The notes beneath the pieces are model-generated. The model was not told the DNA's origin and searched no databases. It saw nothing but the letters and a program-made list of their open reading frames with translations. From an uncultured Anaerolineales bacterium (GTDB lineage: Bacteria > Chloroflexota > Anaerolineae > Anaerolineales > UBA4823): a stretch of DNA of 32,091 nt. Made by a program: the position numbers and the translations under genes. Numbering within the stretch: the stretch's first letter is position 1; each line of letters begins with the position of its first letter. Positions 7,164 through 14,801 of the stretch are shown here, one piece after another. The stretch covers positions 1 to 32,091 of the forward strand of contig CAIQJJ010000729.1 in the NCBI GenBank assembly GCA_903872065.1, written 5' to 3'.

Positions 7164-7958
7164 ATGGATACGGAGGATGCTCTGGAAACACAACGAATCA
7201 CCCAAAATTTGGACTATTCCACCAGCAGTCTCGATCAGCAACTTCAACCAGGCGTTACGCTGGTTAACCGTTACCTGATCCAGAATGCGATTGGAATCGG
7301 CGGAATGGGGGCTGTTTATCGCGCCCGCGATTTACATTTCCCCAATGTCATCAAGCGCGTCGCGGTGAAAGAGATGATCAACCAGGCGCGTGACCCTATT
7401 GTACGCGAAACCATCGTGCGCAACTTCGAACGTGAGGCGAACATCCTGGCCACACTGGATCATCCATCCATTCCGCGCATCTATGATTACTTCACCCATA
7501 ATGAACGCTCTTACCTGATCATCGAGTTCATTGATGGTAAGGATTTGGAGGCGCTGCTCAGCGATATGAACGGATTCTTCCCCGAGGCGCAAATTGTCAC
7601 CTGGGCGATTGAATTGTGCGATGTGCTGCGCTACTTGCACAATCACAAGCCTGATCCAATCGTATTTCGGGATATGAAGCCTTCAAATGTGATGATCAAC
7701 CAACACAATCATGTGATGTTGATTGATTTTGGCATCGCCAAACCCTTTGAAACCGGTCAAAAAGGCACCATGATCGGTACGGAAGGGTATTCGCCGCCCG
7801 AACAATACAAAGGAGAAGCGACTCCTCTGGCCGATATTTACGCCATGGTGCAACCCTGCACCACATCCTCACGCGGCGCGATCCCCGCCTCGAGCCGCCT
7901 TTCTCGTTTGGCGAGCGCCCGATCCGGCAGTTCAACCCCAGTGTCTCGCTTGAATTAG
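7164..7958 (+). CDS. Serine/threonine protein kinase, N-terminal part of a frameshifted kinase/PQQ-propeller gene
   Basis: This is a cytoplasmic eukaryotic-like kinase. Visible motifs are GIGGMGAVY (glycine loop, about residues 44-52), VAVKE with the ATP-anchoring Lys near 69, VFRDMKPSNVM (catalytic loop, Phe replacing His of HRD), DFGIAKPF, and GTEGYSPPEQY in the activation segment. After DIYAM (7847) the frame shifts to nonsense (VQPCTTSSRG...) and stops at 7958. The next frame continues the kinase perfectly: GATLHHILTRRDP, then ERPIRQFNPSVS, leading without a stop into the propeller ORF. Adding one G to ATGGTGCA (giving ATGGGTGCA) restores a single protein of about 636 residues spanning 7164-9073. 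Either a real mutation or a base-calling error explains it. Confidence 0.85.
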   Translation: MDTEDALETQRITQNLDYSTSSLDQQLQPGVTLVNRYLIQNAIGIGGMGAVYRARDLHFPNVIKRVAVKEMINQARDPIVRETIVRNFEREANILATLDHPSIPRIYDYFTHNERSYLIIEFIDGKDLEALLSDMNGFFPEAQIVTWAIELCDVLRYLHNHKPDPIVFRDMKPSNVMINQHNHVMLIDFGIAKPFETGQKGTMIGTEGYSPPEQYKGEATPLADIYAMVQPCTTSSRGAIPASSRLSRLASARSGSSTPVSRLN

Positions 7959-8020
7959 AGACGGTCGTCAACACGGCGCTGCAATACAACGCGGAAAGCC
8001 GCTTTCCCAACGCGGATGCA

Positions 8021-9073
8021 ATGAAACAGGCGCTGCTCAGCGTAGCGCAAAAGACGGGTACTCTGCACCCCATGCCCAATAACAACGTCGCCAAAAAAGG
8101 CAGCAGCAGTAGTGAAGGAACACGCTGCTTGTGGAGTTTCGAGTGCGAGGACGAGGTGCGCGGGACGCCCACTTATGCCAACGGCGTTGTTTATGTGGGT
8201 TCCTACGACAATAATCTGTATGCGCTAAAAGCCAGCAATGGGGAGTTTTTGTGGAAATATCCCACCGAAGGGGGGATTGTTAGCAGGCCTGCCTTTGCAG
8301 ATAATAATGTCATTGTTGGCTCTGAAGACAAGTCGCTGCATGTGGTTTCGGCGCGCATGGGCAAAAGTATCTGGACTTACCAAACGGATGGGCCCATTCG
8401 CTCCTCGCCTGCAGTGGCCGAGGGGCATATCTTTGTCGGCTCAGATGACGCCTGCTTGCACGCCATCAATATACTCACGGGGCGGCGCGCCTGGCGCTTC
8501 GACGCCGGCGAGATGGTACGCTCGACGCCGGCGGTGTCCGCTGACCGTATCTACTTTGGCACTGAAAGCGGCGAACTTTTCTGTTTGGATTTTAGTGGGA
8601 CGACCAAGTGGCGTTTCAAGGCAAAGCGAGCATTCACCTCTTCGCCAACCGTGGCGCAAGGCGCGGTCTATATCGGCTCACTGGATGCGATGCTCTACGC
8701 CGTAGATGCGAAATCGGGATTCAATATCTGGCGCTTCCGGCTGGGGAAAGGCTCGATTTCATCCCCCTGCACGAGCGACAAATATGTTTTTACCGGCGCG
8801 ATTGACGGAGTGATCTACTGCCTGGATGCCCGTTCTTCAAAAGAAATCTGGCGCTTTACGGCTGAACAGCAAGTAACCAGTTCTCCCATCCTTTTCCGCG
8901 ATTCAATCTACTGCGGCTCAGTGGATGGCAACCTGTACGCGCTGGAATATCGCACCGGACGATTACGCTGGAAGTATCAAATCGGGAAACCGATCACCGG
9001 TACTGCCGCAGTTGGCGAAGACATTATTTTTGTCGGCGCCACCGATCATCGCGTTTATGCTCTGACGGCTTGA
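8021..9073 (+). CDS. PQQ-like beta-propeller domain, C-terminal part of the frameshifted kinase
   Basis: The track calls this 350 aa from ATG 8021, but the open frame carries kinase sequence from about 7849, so it is best read as the C-terminal part of the upstream kinase. It shows seven to eight blades of about 40 residues with the repeated pattern (V/I)YVGS.D..LYALDA.TG...W.F, for example VYVGSYDNNLYALKASNGEF and IYCGSVDGNLYALEYRTGRL. Each blade ends in the W(R/K)(F/Y) strand of PQQ/BamB-like propellers. No signal peptide is present. In such fusions the propeller is thought to act as a sensing or scaffolding domain; true PQQ binding is unlikely because no dehydrogenase active site is seen. 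Confidence 0.85.
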   Translation: MKQALLSVAQKTGTLHPMPNNNVAKKGSSSSEGTRCLWSFECEDEVRGTPTYANGVVYVGSYDNNLYALKASNGEFLWKYPTEGGIVSRPAFADNNVIVGSEDKSLHVVSARMGKSIWTYQTDGPIRSSPAVAEGHIFVGSDDACLHAINILTGRRAWRFDAGEMVRSTPAVSADRIYFGTESGELFCLDFSGTTKWRFKAKRAFTSSPTVAQGAVYIGSLDAMLYAVDAKSGFNIWRFRLGKGSISSPCTSDKYVFTGAIDGVIYCLDARSSKEIWRFTAEQQVTSSPILFRDSIYCGSVDGNLYALEYRTGRLRWKYQIGKPITGTAAVGEDIIFVGATDHRVYALTA

Positions 9074-9101
9074 AATCACCGTTCAGCGGGAGGTTTTCTC
9101 T

Positions 9102-10049
9102 GTGATCAGCTTTTTGAAAAAACTCTTCGGCGTCAATACTGCTACCCTTCAGCAAAATGCTCTCGCGGTCGAGACACCTTCTGCGCCCGAAAAACCCCCA
9201 TTAGGGGAACTTGCCACGTTACCGCTGGAAGATCGGTGCAACGAAGTGATCTCCTCCGCTGAAGCCTGGCCGCCTTCGCCGCAAATCGCCGTTGGCTGGG
9301 GACAATCTGTGGGACGACAGCGTGAGCAAAACGAAGATTCGATCTTTGTCCTGTCCACCATGCTCATGACCAACAATACGCAAACACCGTTTGGTTTTTT
9401 TATCATTGCAGATGGAATGGGCGGACACCAGCACGGCGAAATTGCCAGCGGATTGGCTGTACGCGCCCTTTCTACCCATGTACTGCGCAAGTTGTATCTT
9501 CCCATGTTCAACGCAAATCCAGAGCCTCCTGATCAATCTTTACAAGAAATCCTTGAGGACGGCATCTACGAAGCACACCGGACAATTATCAAAAGCTTTC
9601 CAGGCAGCGGCACTACTCTGACTGCGGCATTGATTATGGGTGAGCAAATGACCCTGACTCATGTGGGCGACAGCCGGGCTTACTTATTCCCGGCCAACAG
9701 CCCAGGCCAGGTGTTGACACGCGATCACTCACTGGTCAAGCGTTTGGAAGAGTTGGGCCAGATCACAGCCGAGGAAGCCGTGCAGCACCCACAGCGCAAT
9801 GTATTGTACCGCGCGCTGGGCCAGGGTGAACCTTTCGAACCAGATGTAAGCACTTTTCCACTGCCCCATCATGGACATCTCCTCCTTTGTTCTGATGGGT
9901 TATGGGGGGTAATCCCTGAAAAAGAGATCATGGCGATCATCTGTTCAACCCCCGATCTACACCTGGCTTGTCAGGCTTTATTAGATGCAGCGAACGCAGC
10001 AGGAGGACCCGATAATATTTCGGCCATCCTGCTGCGTTTAACCAACTAA
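9102..10049 (+). CDS. PP2C-family Ser/Thr protein phosphatase (PPM type)
   Basis: This metal-dependent phosphatase probably reverses phosphorylation by the kinase just upstream. It starts at GTG 9102, supported by a Shine-Dalgarno (GGGAGG, 8 nt spacing). The first 60 residues are variable, then the PPM core shows VGRQREQNEDSIF, FFIIADGMGGHQHGE (metal-binding Asp and Gly), GSGTTLTAALI, LTHVGDSRAYLF, LTRDHSLVKRL, LLLCSDGLWG and GGPDNISAILL. All the usual metal-ligand aspartates are present (NED, ADGMGG, SDG, GPDN). At 315 aa it has no membrane segment, so it is cytoplasmic. A 28-nt gap to the kinase suggests an operon. Confidence 0.93.
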   Translation: MISFLKKLFGVNTATLQQNALAVETPSAPEKPPLGELATLPLEDRCNEVISSAEAWPPSPQIAVGWGQSVGRQREQNEDSIFVLSTMLMTNNTQTPFGFFIIADGMGGHQHGEIASGLAVRALSTHVLRKLYLPMFNANPEPPDQSLQEILEDGIYEAHRTIIKSFPGSGTTLTAALIMGEQMTLTHVGDSRAYLFPANSPGQVLTRDHSLVKRLEELGQITAEEAVQHPQRNVLYRALGQGEPFEPDVSTFPLPHHGHLLLCSDGLWGVIPEKEIMAIICSTPDLHLACQALLDAANAAGGPDNISAILLRLTN

Positions 10050-10065
10050 AAGATCGGGGAGAACT

Positions 10066-11544
10066 ATGCCCAAAGAAACCTCTCTGTATTCCCGTCTTGG
10101 CGTCCCCACAGATGCGTCTCCTGAGGAAGTCCGGCGAGCTTATCGTGAGGCAGCGCGCAAACTGCATCCTGATATCAACCAAAAGCCCGGCGAGACTGAA
10201 CTTTTCATCGGAATACAGGAAGCTTACGATATTCTATCCAATCCTGACCAGCGGATGGCGTATGACAACAACCTTTCGCCAGATGTTTTTGCCCAGCCTG
10301 TGCAGGTCAACACGCTCTACAGTCGCGCCAGCCTGACACGCAGCAAAGAACCACAGCTAATCTATGTCTTGCTGGAACTGACCGCGCGGCCAGACTCTAA
10401 AAAACCCATCGGCGCGCCGCCGCTGAATACTTCGCTGGTGATTGACTGTTCGACCTCAATGCAAGGCGTGATCATGGATACCGTCAAGTCCACTGCCATT
10501 GAGCTTTTGCACCAAATGCGCGCCGAGGATATCATCTCCATCGTGGCATTCAGCGATCGAGCTGAGGTGGTGCTGCCAGCGGGGTCGCAGCTCAACGCCA
10601 AGCAGATCGAGATGGGGATTCGCATGCTGCAATCGCGAGGAGGGACTGAGATTTTTCGCGGGTTAGAGGCTGCTTATCACGAGATCGCTCGTTTTCGCGA
10701 TGATAAGCACACGAATCAGATTATTTTGATCACGGATGGGCGCACTTACGGTGATGAAGCGGACTGTATCAAGTTGGCGCAACAGGCTTCTATCGAGGGG
10801 GTTGAGATCAGCGGGTTGGGGATCGGGGATAAGTGGAATGATGAATTTATGGACAAGCTTACTTCGATCACTGGCGGCAGCAGCATCTATGTCACCACTC
10901 CCAAAGACATTCGCGATTATCTGAAAGATAAGTTTCACAACTTAAGTCAACGTTATGCCGAAAATGTCAAACTGGATTACAATAAACCGGCAAATGTTGA
11001 CTTGAGGTATGTCTTTCGGATACAACCTGAGACGATGCATCTCGCTACCGGCTCTCCGATCCAGATTGGCAGCATCCCCCGCGAAGCCAGCGCCAATCTC
11101 TTAATGGAGTTTTTGGTCACCTCACTACCCGCCGCCGATCGCGCAGTCCTGCTGCCGGGCCGTTTTTTTCTCGAAGTGCCATTGCAGGCCAAGTCGCAGA
11201 TTTCAATCCGTCTGGAATTGGAGCGCCCAATCACTAAGGAGCCAGATCGTACACCGCCGCCAGCGGCTTTAGTGCAAGCAATGTCCAAACTTACTATTTA
11301 TCGCATGCAAGAGCGGGCGCGGCAAGAGATCTCTCAGGGGAAAGTGAAGGATGCCACCCGCCATCTGCAAAACATCGCCACCCGTCTCATGGCAGACGGC
11401 CAAAATGATCTGGCGCGCACCGTCTTGAAAGAGATCGGCCATGTTGAGAAAAAACAGGCTTTGAGTGATGGTGGTGGAAAACGTATCAAATATGGCACAC
11501 GCGGATTGGTTATGTTGCCAGCCACAGTGAAGCAGAATGAGTAA
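10066..11544 (+). CDS. J-domain / von Willebrand factor A fusion protein
   Basis: The N-terminal J-domain (about residues 6-70) carries the DnaK-stimulating HPD at 34-36 within YREAARKLHPDINQ, so it should recruit DnaK. The VWA domain (about 115-290) has the MIDAS metal site DCSTSMQG near residue 125 and the later ITDGRTYGDEAD. A beta-rich region (about 310-400) and a helical, charged tail (about 400-475) follow. No glycine-rich or zinc-finger region of classical DnaJ is present, and no signal peptide, so it is a cytoplasmic specialised co-chaperone. Start ATG 10066 follows GGGGAG. It lies 16 nt after the phosphatase and 3 nt before the FHA gene. The role is inferred: chaperone-assisted assembly or metal-dependent binding within the phospho-signalling module. 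Confidence 0.88.
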   Translation: MPKETSLYSRLGVPTDASPEEVRRAYREAARKLHPDINQKPGETELFIGIQEAYDILSNPDQRMAYDNNLSPDVFAQPVQVNTLYSRASLTRSKEPQLIYVLLELTARPDSKKPIGAPPLNTSLVIDCSTSMQGVIMDTVKSTAIELLHQMRAEDIISIVAFSDRAEVVLPAGSQLNAKQIEMGIRMLQSRGGTEIFRGLEAAYHEIARFRDDKHTNQIILITDGRTYGDEADCIKLAQQASIEGVEISGLGIGDKWNDEFMDKLTSITGGSSIYVTTPKDIRDYLKDKFHNLSQRYAENVKLDYNKPANVDLRYVFRIQPETMHLATGSPIQIGSIPREASANLLMEFLVTSLPAADRAVLLPGRFFLEVPLQAKSQISIRLELERPITKEPDRTPPPAALVQAMSKLTIYRMQERARQEISQGKVKDATRHLQNIATRLMADGQNDLARTVLKEIGHVEKKQALSDGGGKRIKYGTRGLVMLPATVKQNE

Positions 11545-11547
11545 TCC

Positions 11548-12078
11548 ATGATTGTATGTCCAAGCTGTAAACATGAGGAATTTGAGGGCGCTTTGTTCTG
11601 TAACGAATGCGGGGCGCAATTGCCGGGGACGCCGCAAACAGGCACTAAAAACATCCAACGTATGGCGGCTACCGAAACGCTGCAGCCCTTGCGCCCCAAA
11701 CCAACAGAAACACGTTCATCCTCCGGCGCTCCGCCCACCACTTCGATCGACGCGCCGATCGCAATTTACGTTATGGATGCAGGACAAATCATCCCCCTGG
11801 CCGGGCGAGATGAATTTACCCTGGGGCGAAGTTCTGAACAACAGACCGTTTTGCCCGATCTAGATCTCTCTCCCTTCCAGGCGTACGAAAAAGGCGTCTC
11901 GCGCCTGCACGCCTCAATTCGCGTCAATAGCAATCCCGTCACAGTAACAGACTTGGGCTCAGTCAACGCCACGCGCTTGAACGGCCAGCGCATCCCCCCG
12001 TCAAAACCGATTCCTGTGCAGCATGGCGATATCCTCACACTGGGCAAGCTTAAGTTACAAATGATCATTCGAAAATAA
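11548..12078 (+). CDS. Zinc-ribbon/FHA domain protein
   Basis: A 176-aa cytoplasmic adaptor. Residues 4-23 form a zinc ribbon with two Cys pairs (CPSC and CNEC, as in FCNECGAQLPG). A Pro/Thr/Ser-rich linker with several threonines (about 30-75) may be a phosphorylation target. The C-terminal FHA domain (about 80-175) shows LGRSSEQQ, GVSRLHASI (the conserved S/H phosphothreonine contact) and DLGSVNATRLNGQRI. FHA domains bind phosphothreonine peptides, so this is the likely reader for the upstream kinase. It starts 3 nt after the stop of the J/VWA gene. No TM segment. Confidence 0.92.
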   Translation: MIVCPSCKHEEFEGALFCNECGAQLPGTPQTGTKNIQRMAATETLQPLRPKPTETRSSSGAPPTTSIDAPIAIYVMDAGQIIPLAGRDEFTLGRSSEQQTVLPDLDLSPFQAYEKGVSRLHASIRVNSNPVTVTDLGSVNATRLNGQRIPPSKPIPVQHGDILTLGKLKLQMIIRK

Positions 12079-12135
12079 CCCTCTGGCAGAAGCATTGATG
12101 CTCTTTGCTGCTGCCTCGATCTTACGGAGAATAGA

Positions 12136-12378
12136 ATGGCTCAGACAGTAATTATCCACATTCAAGGTGAAGATGCGGTAATGGGTGAGGTAGAACAACT
12201 GCCGGCCCCCACCGATGTTCTGGTCACATTAACCAACCCTCGCCGGATTGACGGTAAAGACCTGTATTACCTGGCCGAAGGCGTCGTTACAGTGGCATGG
12301 CCGCTGCATCGCTTGAACTTCATCGAAATCACATCCGCGCGCGATGAAGATGAGATCATGGGCTTCGTACGCGAGTAA
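12136..12378 (+). CDS. 80-aa conserved protein of unknown function
   Basis: ATG 12136 follows GGAGAATAG, a reasonable ribosome binding site. The product is small, acidic and beta-rich: VIIHIQGEDAVMGEVEQLP, VLVTLTNPRRIDGKDLYYL, TVAWPLHRLNFIEI and a final EDEIMGFVRE. It has no membrane segment, Cys pair or recognisable catalytic motif. I have the impression of similar short proteins with PRR.DGK.L.YL...(R/H).NFIE in other Chloroflexota, but cannot name a function. It is 57 nt downstream of the FHA gene, so it is likely the last gene of that operon. Confidence 0.72.
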   Translation: MAQTVIIHIQGEDAVMGEVEQLPAPTDVLVTLTNPRRIDGKDLYYLAEGVVTVAWPLHRLNFIEITSARDEDEIMGFVRE

Positions 12379-12383
12379 ATCCC

Positions 12384-12438
12384 TGGCGCGGGAAAGGCTG
12401 CGTTTTTCCTTATCAGGACGTAATTTACGCCCGCGCCA
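12384..12438 (+). other. Long-range inverted repeat upstream of the response-regulator pair
   Basis: TGGCGCGGG (12384-12392) and CCCGCGCCA (12430-12438) are perfect 9-bp complements separated by 37 nt. Inside, GGAAA...TTTCC could form a competing small hairpin followed by a short pyrimidine run. It lies between the 80-aa gene and the OmpR-type regulator, and could be a leader structure or part of a terminator. Confidence 0.45.
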
Positions 12439-12467
12439 CGGCTATCTTGTTTCTGACGAAAAAATGT

Positions 12468-13211
12468 ATGATGGCTGAAACGAGCTTTAGAAATCGCCGC
12501 ATCCTGGTCGTGGACGATGAAGAGCGCATGGTGCGTTTTATTCGTCTCAACCTGGAACATGATGGATTCCAGGTGATTGAGGCTTTTCGCGGCGCCCAAG
12601 CGCTTGACAAGTTACGCAGTGCGCTGCCAGATTTGATCATTCTGGATGTCATGATGCCCGATATTGATGGGTTTGAGGTGCTGCGCAACATTCGCGAAAA
12701 TAACTCAACACCAGTGATCATGCTGACCGCCAAGGGAGAAGAGGATGACCGGGTGCACGGGCTGGAATTGGGCGCCGATGATTATATTACCAAACCGTTC
12801 AGCCCGCGCGAACTGGTCAGCCGGGTGCGGGCGGTGCTGCGCCGGGCTGAAATGGGCGGCGGCGGCGGCGGCAGTATGCACGGGTTGATCGAAGTAGATG
12901 ACCATTTAAAACTTGATTTTGATCGCCATGAAATTTGGCTGAATGGTAAACTGGTCAACCTGCGCCCCACCGAATATCGCATGTTGTATTACCTGGTACA
13001 AAATGCAGGTTGGGTAGTTTCGCATGATCAAATCCTGGTCAATGTTTGGGGTTACGAGTATCGCGATCAGCCGCATTATGTGCGTTTGTACATCAATTAT
13101 TTGCGCGAAAAGCTAGAAAAAGACCCGGCCAACCCGCAATACATCCTGACTGAGCGCGGCGTCGGCTACCGTTTTGTTGATTTTCGCCGCGAGAAACCGT
13201 CGTCCTTATGA
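12468..13211 (+). CDS. OmpR/PhoB-family response regulator
   Basis: A cytoplasmic DNA-binding regulator of 247 aa. The receiver has VVDDEER, the phospho-acceptor Asp near 60 in [13 protein letters not shown], the switch residue in [12 protein letters not shown], and Lys in [13 protein letters not shown] Gly-rich hinge (GGGGGGS) leads to the winged-helix domain ending [11 protein letters not shown], with [13 protein letters not shown] as the characteristic stretch. The ORF track starts at a TTG (12447) within what looks like leader sequence; I use the ATG pair at 12468/12471. Its stop overlaps the next gene by ATGA. No cognate histidine kinase gene is adjacent. Confidence 0.93.
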   Translation: MMAETSFRNRRILVVDDEERMVRFIRLNLEHDGFQVIEAFRGAQALDKLRSALPDLIILDVMMPDIDGFEVLRNIRENNSTPVIMLTAKGEEDDRVHGLELGADDYITKPFSPRELVSRVRAVLRRAEMGGGGGGSMHGLIEVDDHLKLDFDRHEIWLNGKLVNLRPTEYRMLYYLVQNAGWVVSHDQILVNVWGYEYRDQPHYVRLYINYLREKLEKDPANPQYILTERGVGYRFVDFRREKPSSL

Positions 13212-13873
13212 GTATAGAAACCCCCAAGCAACGTATTTTACTGGTGGATGATCACGAAGTCGTCCGCCTGGGTCTAAAAGCCCTATTGGAACGTCACCCA
13301 ACGTTTGAGGTGGTCGCTGAAGCCAGCACTGCGCGTGAAGCAATCGAACGCGTGATTGCGTTTTCCCCGGATGTAGTGGTGATGGATATCCGTCTGCCGG
13401 GCGGATCTGGCATTGAGGCCTGCCAGGAAATTTCAGAAAAATATCCGAATGTGAAGGTCATTATGTTGACCTCATACGCCGAAGATGAGATGCTCTTCTC
13501 AGCAATCCGCGCCGGGGCGTCGGGCTACGTGCTGAAGCAGATTGGGGGGGAAGACCTTGTACGGGCGATTGAGGCGGTGGGACGCGGCGAAGCGCTGCTC
13601 GACCCGGCTGTGACGCAGCGCATTTTTCAAGAAGTGCGCAAAGCTGCTCGTGATGAAGAGGCCTCTGCATTTTCGATCTTGACTCAGCAAGAACGGCATG
13701 TCCTGTTATTGGTATCCGAAGGGAAAACCAACCGCGAGATCGCGAAAGCGCTGTTTCTGGGTGAAGGCACAGTGCGCAACTATGTCAGCAGTATCCTTTC
13801 CAAATTAGGCGTCAGCAACCGCGCCGAGGCCGCCGCCTACGCAGTAGAGCACAATTTGAAGGATTACTTATAA
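13208..13873 (+). CDS. NarL/LuxR-family response regulator
   Basis: A 221-aa regulator translationally coupled to the previous gene through a 4-nt ATGA overlap. The receiver contains [10 protein letters not shown], Asp near 60 in [23 protein letters not shown] and [12 protein letters not shown]. The C-terminal LuxR-type HTH (about 155-215) reads [22 protein letters not shown] then [20 protein letters not shown]. It is close in style to DevR/DosR regulators. Coupled OmpR and NarL regulators without an adjacent histidine kinase are unusual; phosphorylation by distant kinases, or modulation by the upstream Ser/Thr kinase, is possible but not shown. Confidence 0.93.
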   Translation: MSIETPKQRILLVDDHEVVRLGLKALLERHPTFEVVAEASTAREAIERVIAFSPDVVVMDIRLPGGSGIEACQEISEKYPNVKVIMLTSYAEDEMLFSAIRAGASGYVLKQIGGEDLVRAIEAVGRGEALLDPAVTQRIFQEVRKAARDEEASAFSILTQQERHVLLLVSEGKTNREIAKALFLGEGTVRNYVSSILSKLGVSNRAEAAAYAVEHNLKDYL

Positions 13874-13892
13874 AAAAGCCCTAATGCTTTTT
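13873..13892. terminator. Small, possibly bidirectional terminator between convergent genes
   Basis: AAAAAGC CCTAAT GCTTTTT forms a 7-bp stem directly after the NarL-type regulator stop. It overlaps the end of the minus-strand gene, whose TAG lies in the loop. U-runs occur on both strands. The stem is mostly A-U, so it may be weak. Confidence 0.35.
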
Positions 13893-14408
13893 CTCGTCCT
13901 CGCTGCGCGCCATCTGATAAGCTACCCCCCACATCCAATCTTGCAAATAGATTTCAATGTCTTTGAGCAAGCGTTGGTGATGCGCCAGGTTTTTGATTAA
14001 AGAACGGCTCTCTTGCAGCATCTTCAAACAGACTTCTCTCGCCTCTTCATCGGCCAAAGCCTGCGAATCGATCAGGGTGAGAAAGCGCGCCGGTGTGAGA
14101 CGGGTGATGGATAGGGGAGTGCGCAACCCCGTCAAACGCACACCATAGCTTTTTAGGCCCTTTTGAAACTCTGAAAATACCTGCTGGATATCGTCTGCAA
14201 CCTGCGCTTTGCGCTCACCTGTTTCGGCCAGGATTTCGCGCAAAACTCCCAGGCTTTGCGGCCCGGCCAAGACCAACTCCTGCACAATCTGCTGCATCGG
14301 CAGAGGTGAATCTTCTTCAATGCAACGCATTAATACATCCCCCGCCTGCATCCGCAGGTAGGCATGCTCTACAAACGCTTCGACAGACGAATCAGCGGGA
14401 TCATTCAT
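13881..14408 (-). CDS. Hypothetical alpha-helical protein (175 aa)
   Basis: I do not recognise this protein. ATG 14408 (MNDPADSSVEAFVEHAYLRM) overlaps the stop of the DUF971 gene by 8 nt (ATGAATGA), which I prefer to the track's 14495 start lying inside that gene. It looks soluble and mostly helical, with no Cys pair, signal peptide or TM segment. Notable stretches are DDIQQVFSEFQKGLKSYGV, LTPARFLTLIDSQALADEEA and a C-terminal DWMWGVAYQMARSEDEKKH. It is cotranscribed with DUF971. Confidence that it is a real gene comes from the tight overlap and consistent frame. Confidence 0.7.
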   Translation of the reverse strand: MNDPADSSVEAFVEHAYLRMQAGDVLMRCIEEDSPLPMQQIVQELVLAGPQSLGVLREILAETGERKAQVADDIQQVFSEFQKGLKSYGVRLTGLRTPLSITRLTPARFLTLIDSQALADEEAREVCLKMLQESRSLIKNLAHHQRLLKDIEIYLQDWMWGVAYQMARSEDEKKH

Positions 14409-14748
14409 AAGCTTGACGGCAGGCCTGGCAAGGACAGATTTCACGTAAATAACGCCAGTTGTAGATTCCGAAGTGATGACCATCTTCCCAGGCAATCGTC
14501 AACGCATAAGCGCCGACGGCCTCGATCTGCGCCAGGCGCGTGGCCGGGGTATTTTCATCGGGCAAAGCAAAGACTTCGGGTTCAGGCAGCGACCCCATCT
14601 TCTCATGCCCGCCCTTACACTCCGCGCACGGGCAGGCGCGCCGCAGCAGCGCAAAAGGATATTGGCTGACATGCCCATCTTTCCAGGTAAGAACCAAAAG
14701 GCGTGTCTGGCGGTTGGCAGTAATACTGGCGGGATTAAAATCAGACAT
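14401..14748 (-). CDS. DUF971 domain protein (gamma-butyrobetaine hydroxylase-like N-terminal fold)
   Basis: A 115-aa stand-alone DUF971 (GBBH-like N-terminal) protein. The fold signature is LVLTWKDGHVSQYPFALLRRACPCAEC in the first half and ALTIAWEDGHHFGIYNWRYLREICPC in the second. Two CPC.(E/A)C clusters (about residues 39-44 and 105-110) plus His residues could bind a metal; relatives are found next to iron-sulfur assembly genes such as Mrp/ApbC, but none is present here. ATG 14748 has the Shine-Dalgarno AAGGAA. It is the first gene of a two-gene unit with its own promoter and palindrome. Confidence 0.88.
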   Translation of the reverse strand: MSDFNPASITANRQTRLLVLTWKDGHVSQYPFALLRRACPCAECKGGHEKMGSLPEPEVFALPDENTPATRLAQIEAVGAYALTIAWEDGHHFGIYNWRYLREICPCQACRQAYE

Positions 14749-14765
14749 AAAAGTTCCTTACAATT

Positions 14766-14794
14766 ACTATATACCCAAATTCCAATTTGGGCAA
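14766..14794 (-). promoter_or_regulatory. Promoter of the DUF971 unit with a palindromic operator in the spacer
   Basis: On the minus strand TTGCCC (14789-14794), a 17-bp spacer and TATAGT (14766-14771) make a good promoter. The perfect palindrome CCCAAATT-CC-AATTTGGG (14774-14791) fills the spacer and touches the -35. A protein bound there would compete with RNA polymerase, so this looks like a repressor site. Confidence 0.6.
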
Positions 14795-14801
14795 TTCTTC
14801 T

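Noticed and set aside
14774-14791. Palindrome read as a terminator for the SH3 gene
   Set aside because: No U-run follows on the minus strand and it sits inside a good promoter; an operator is more likely.
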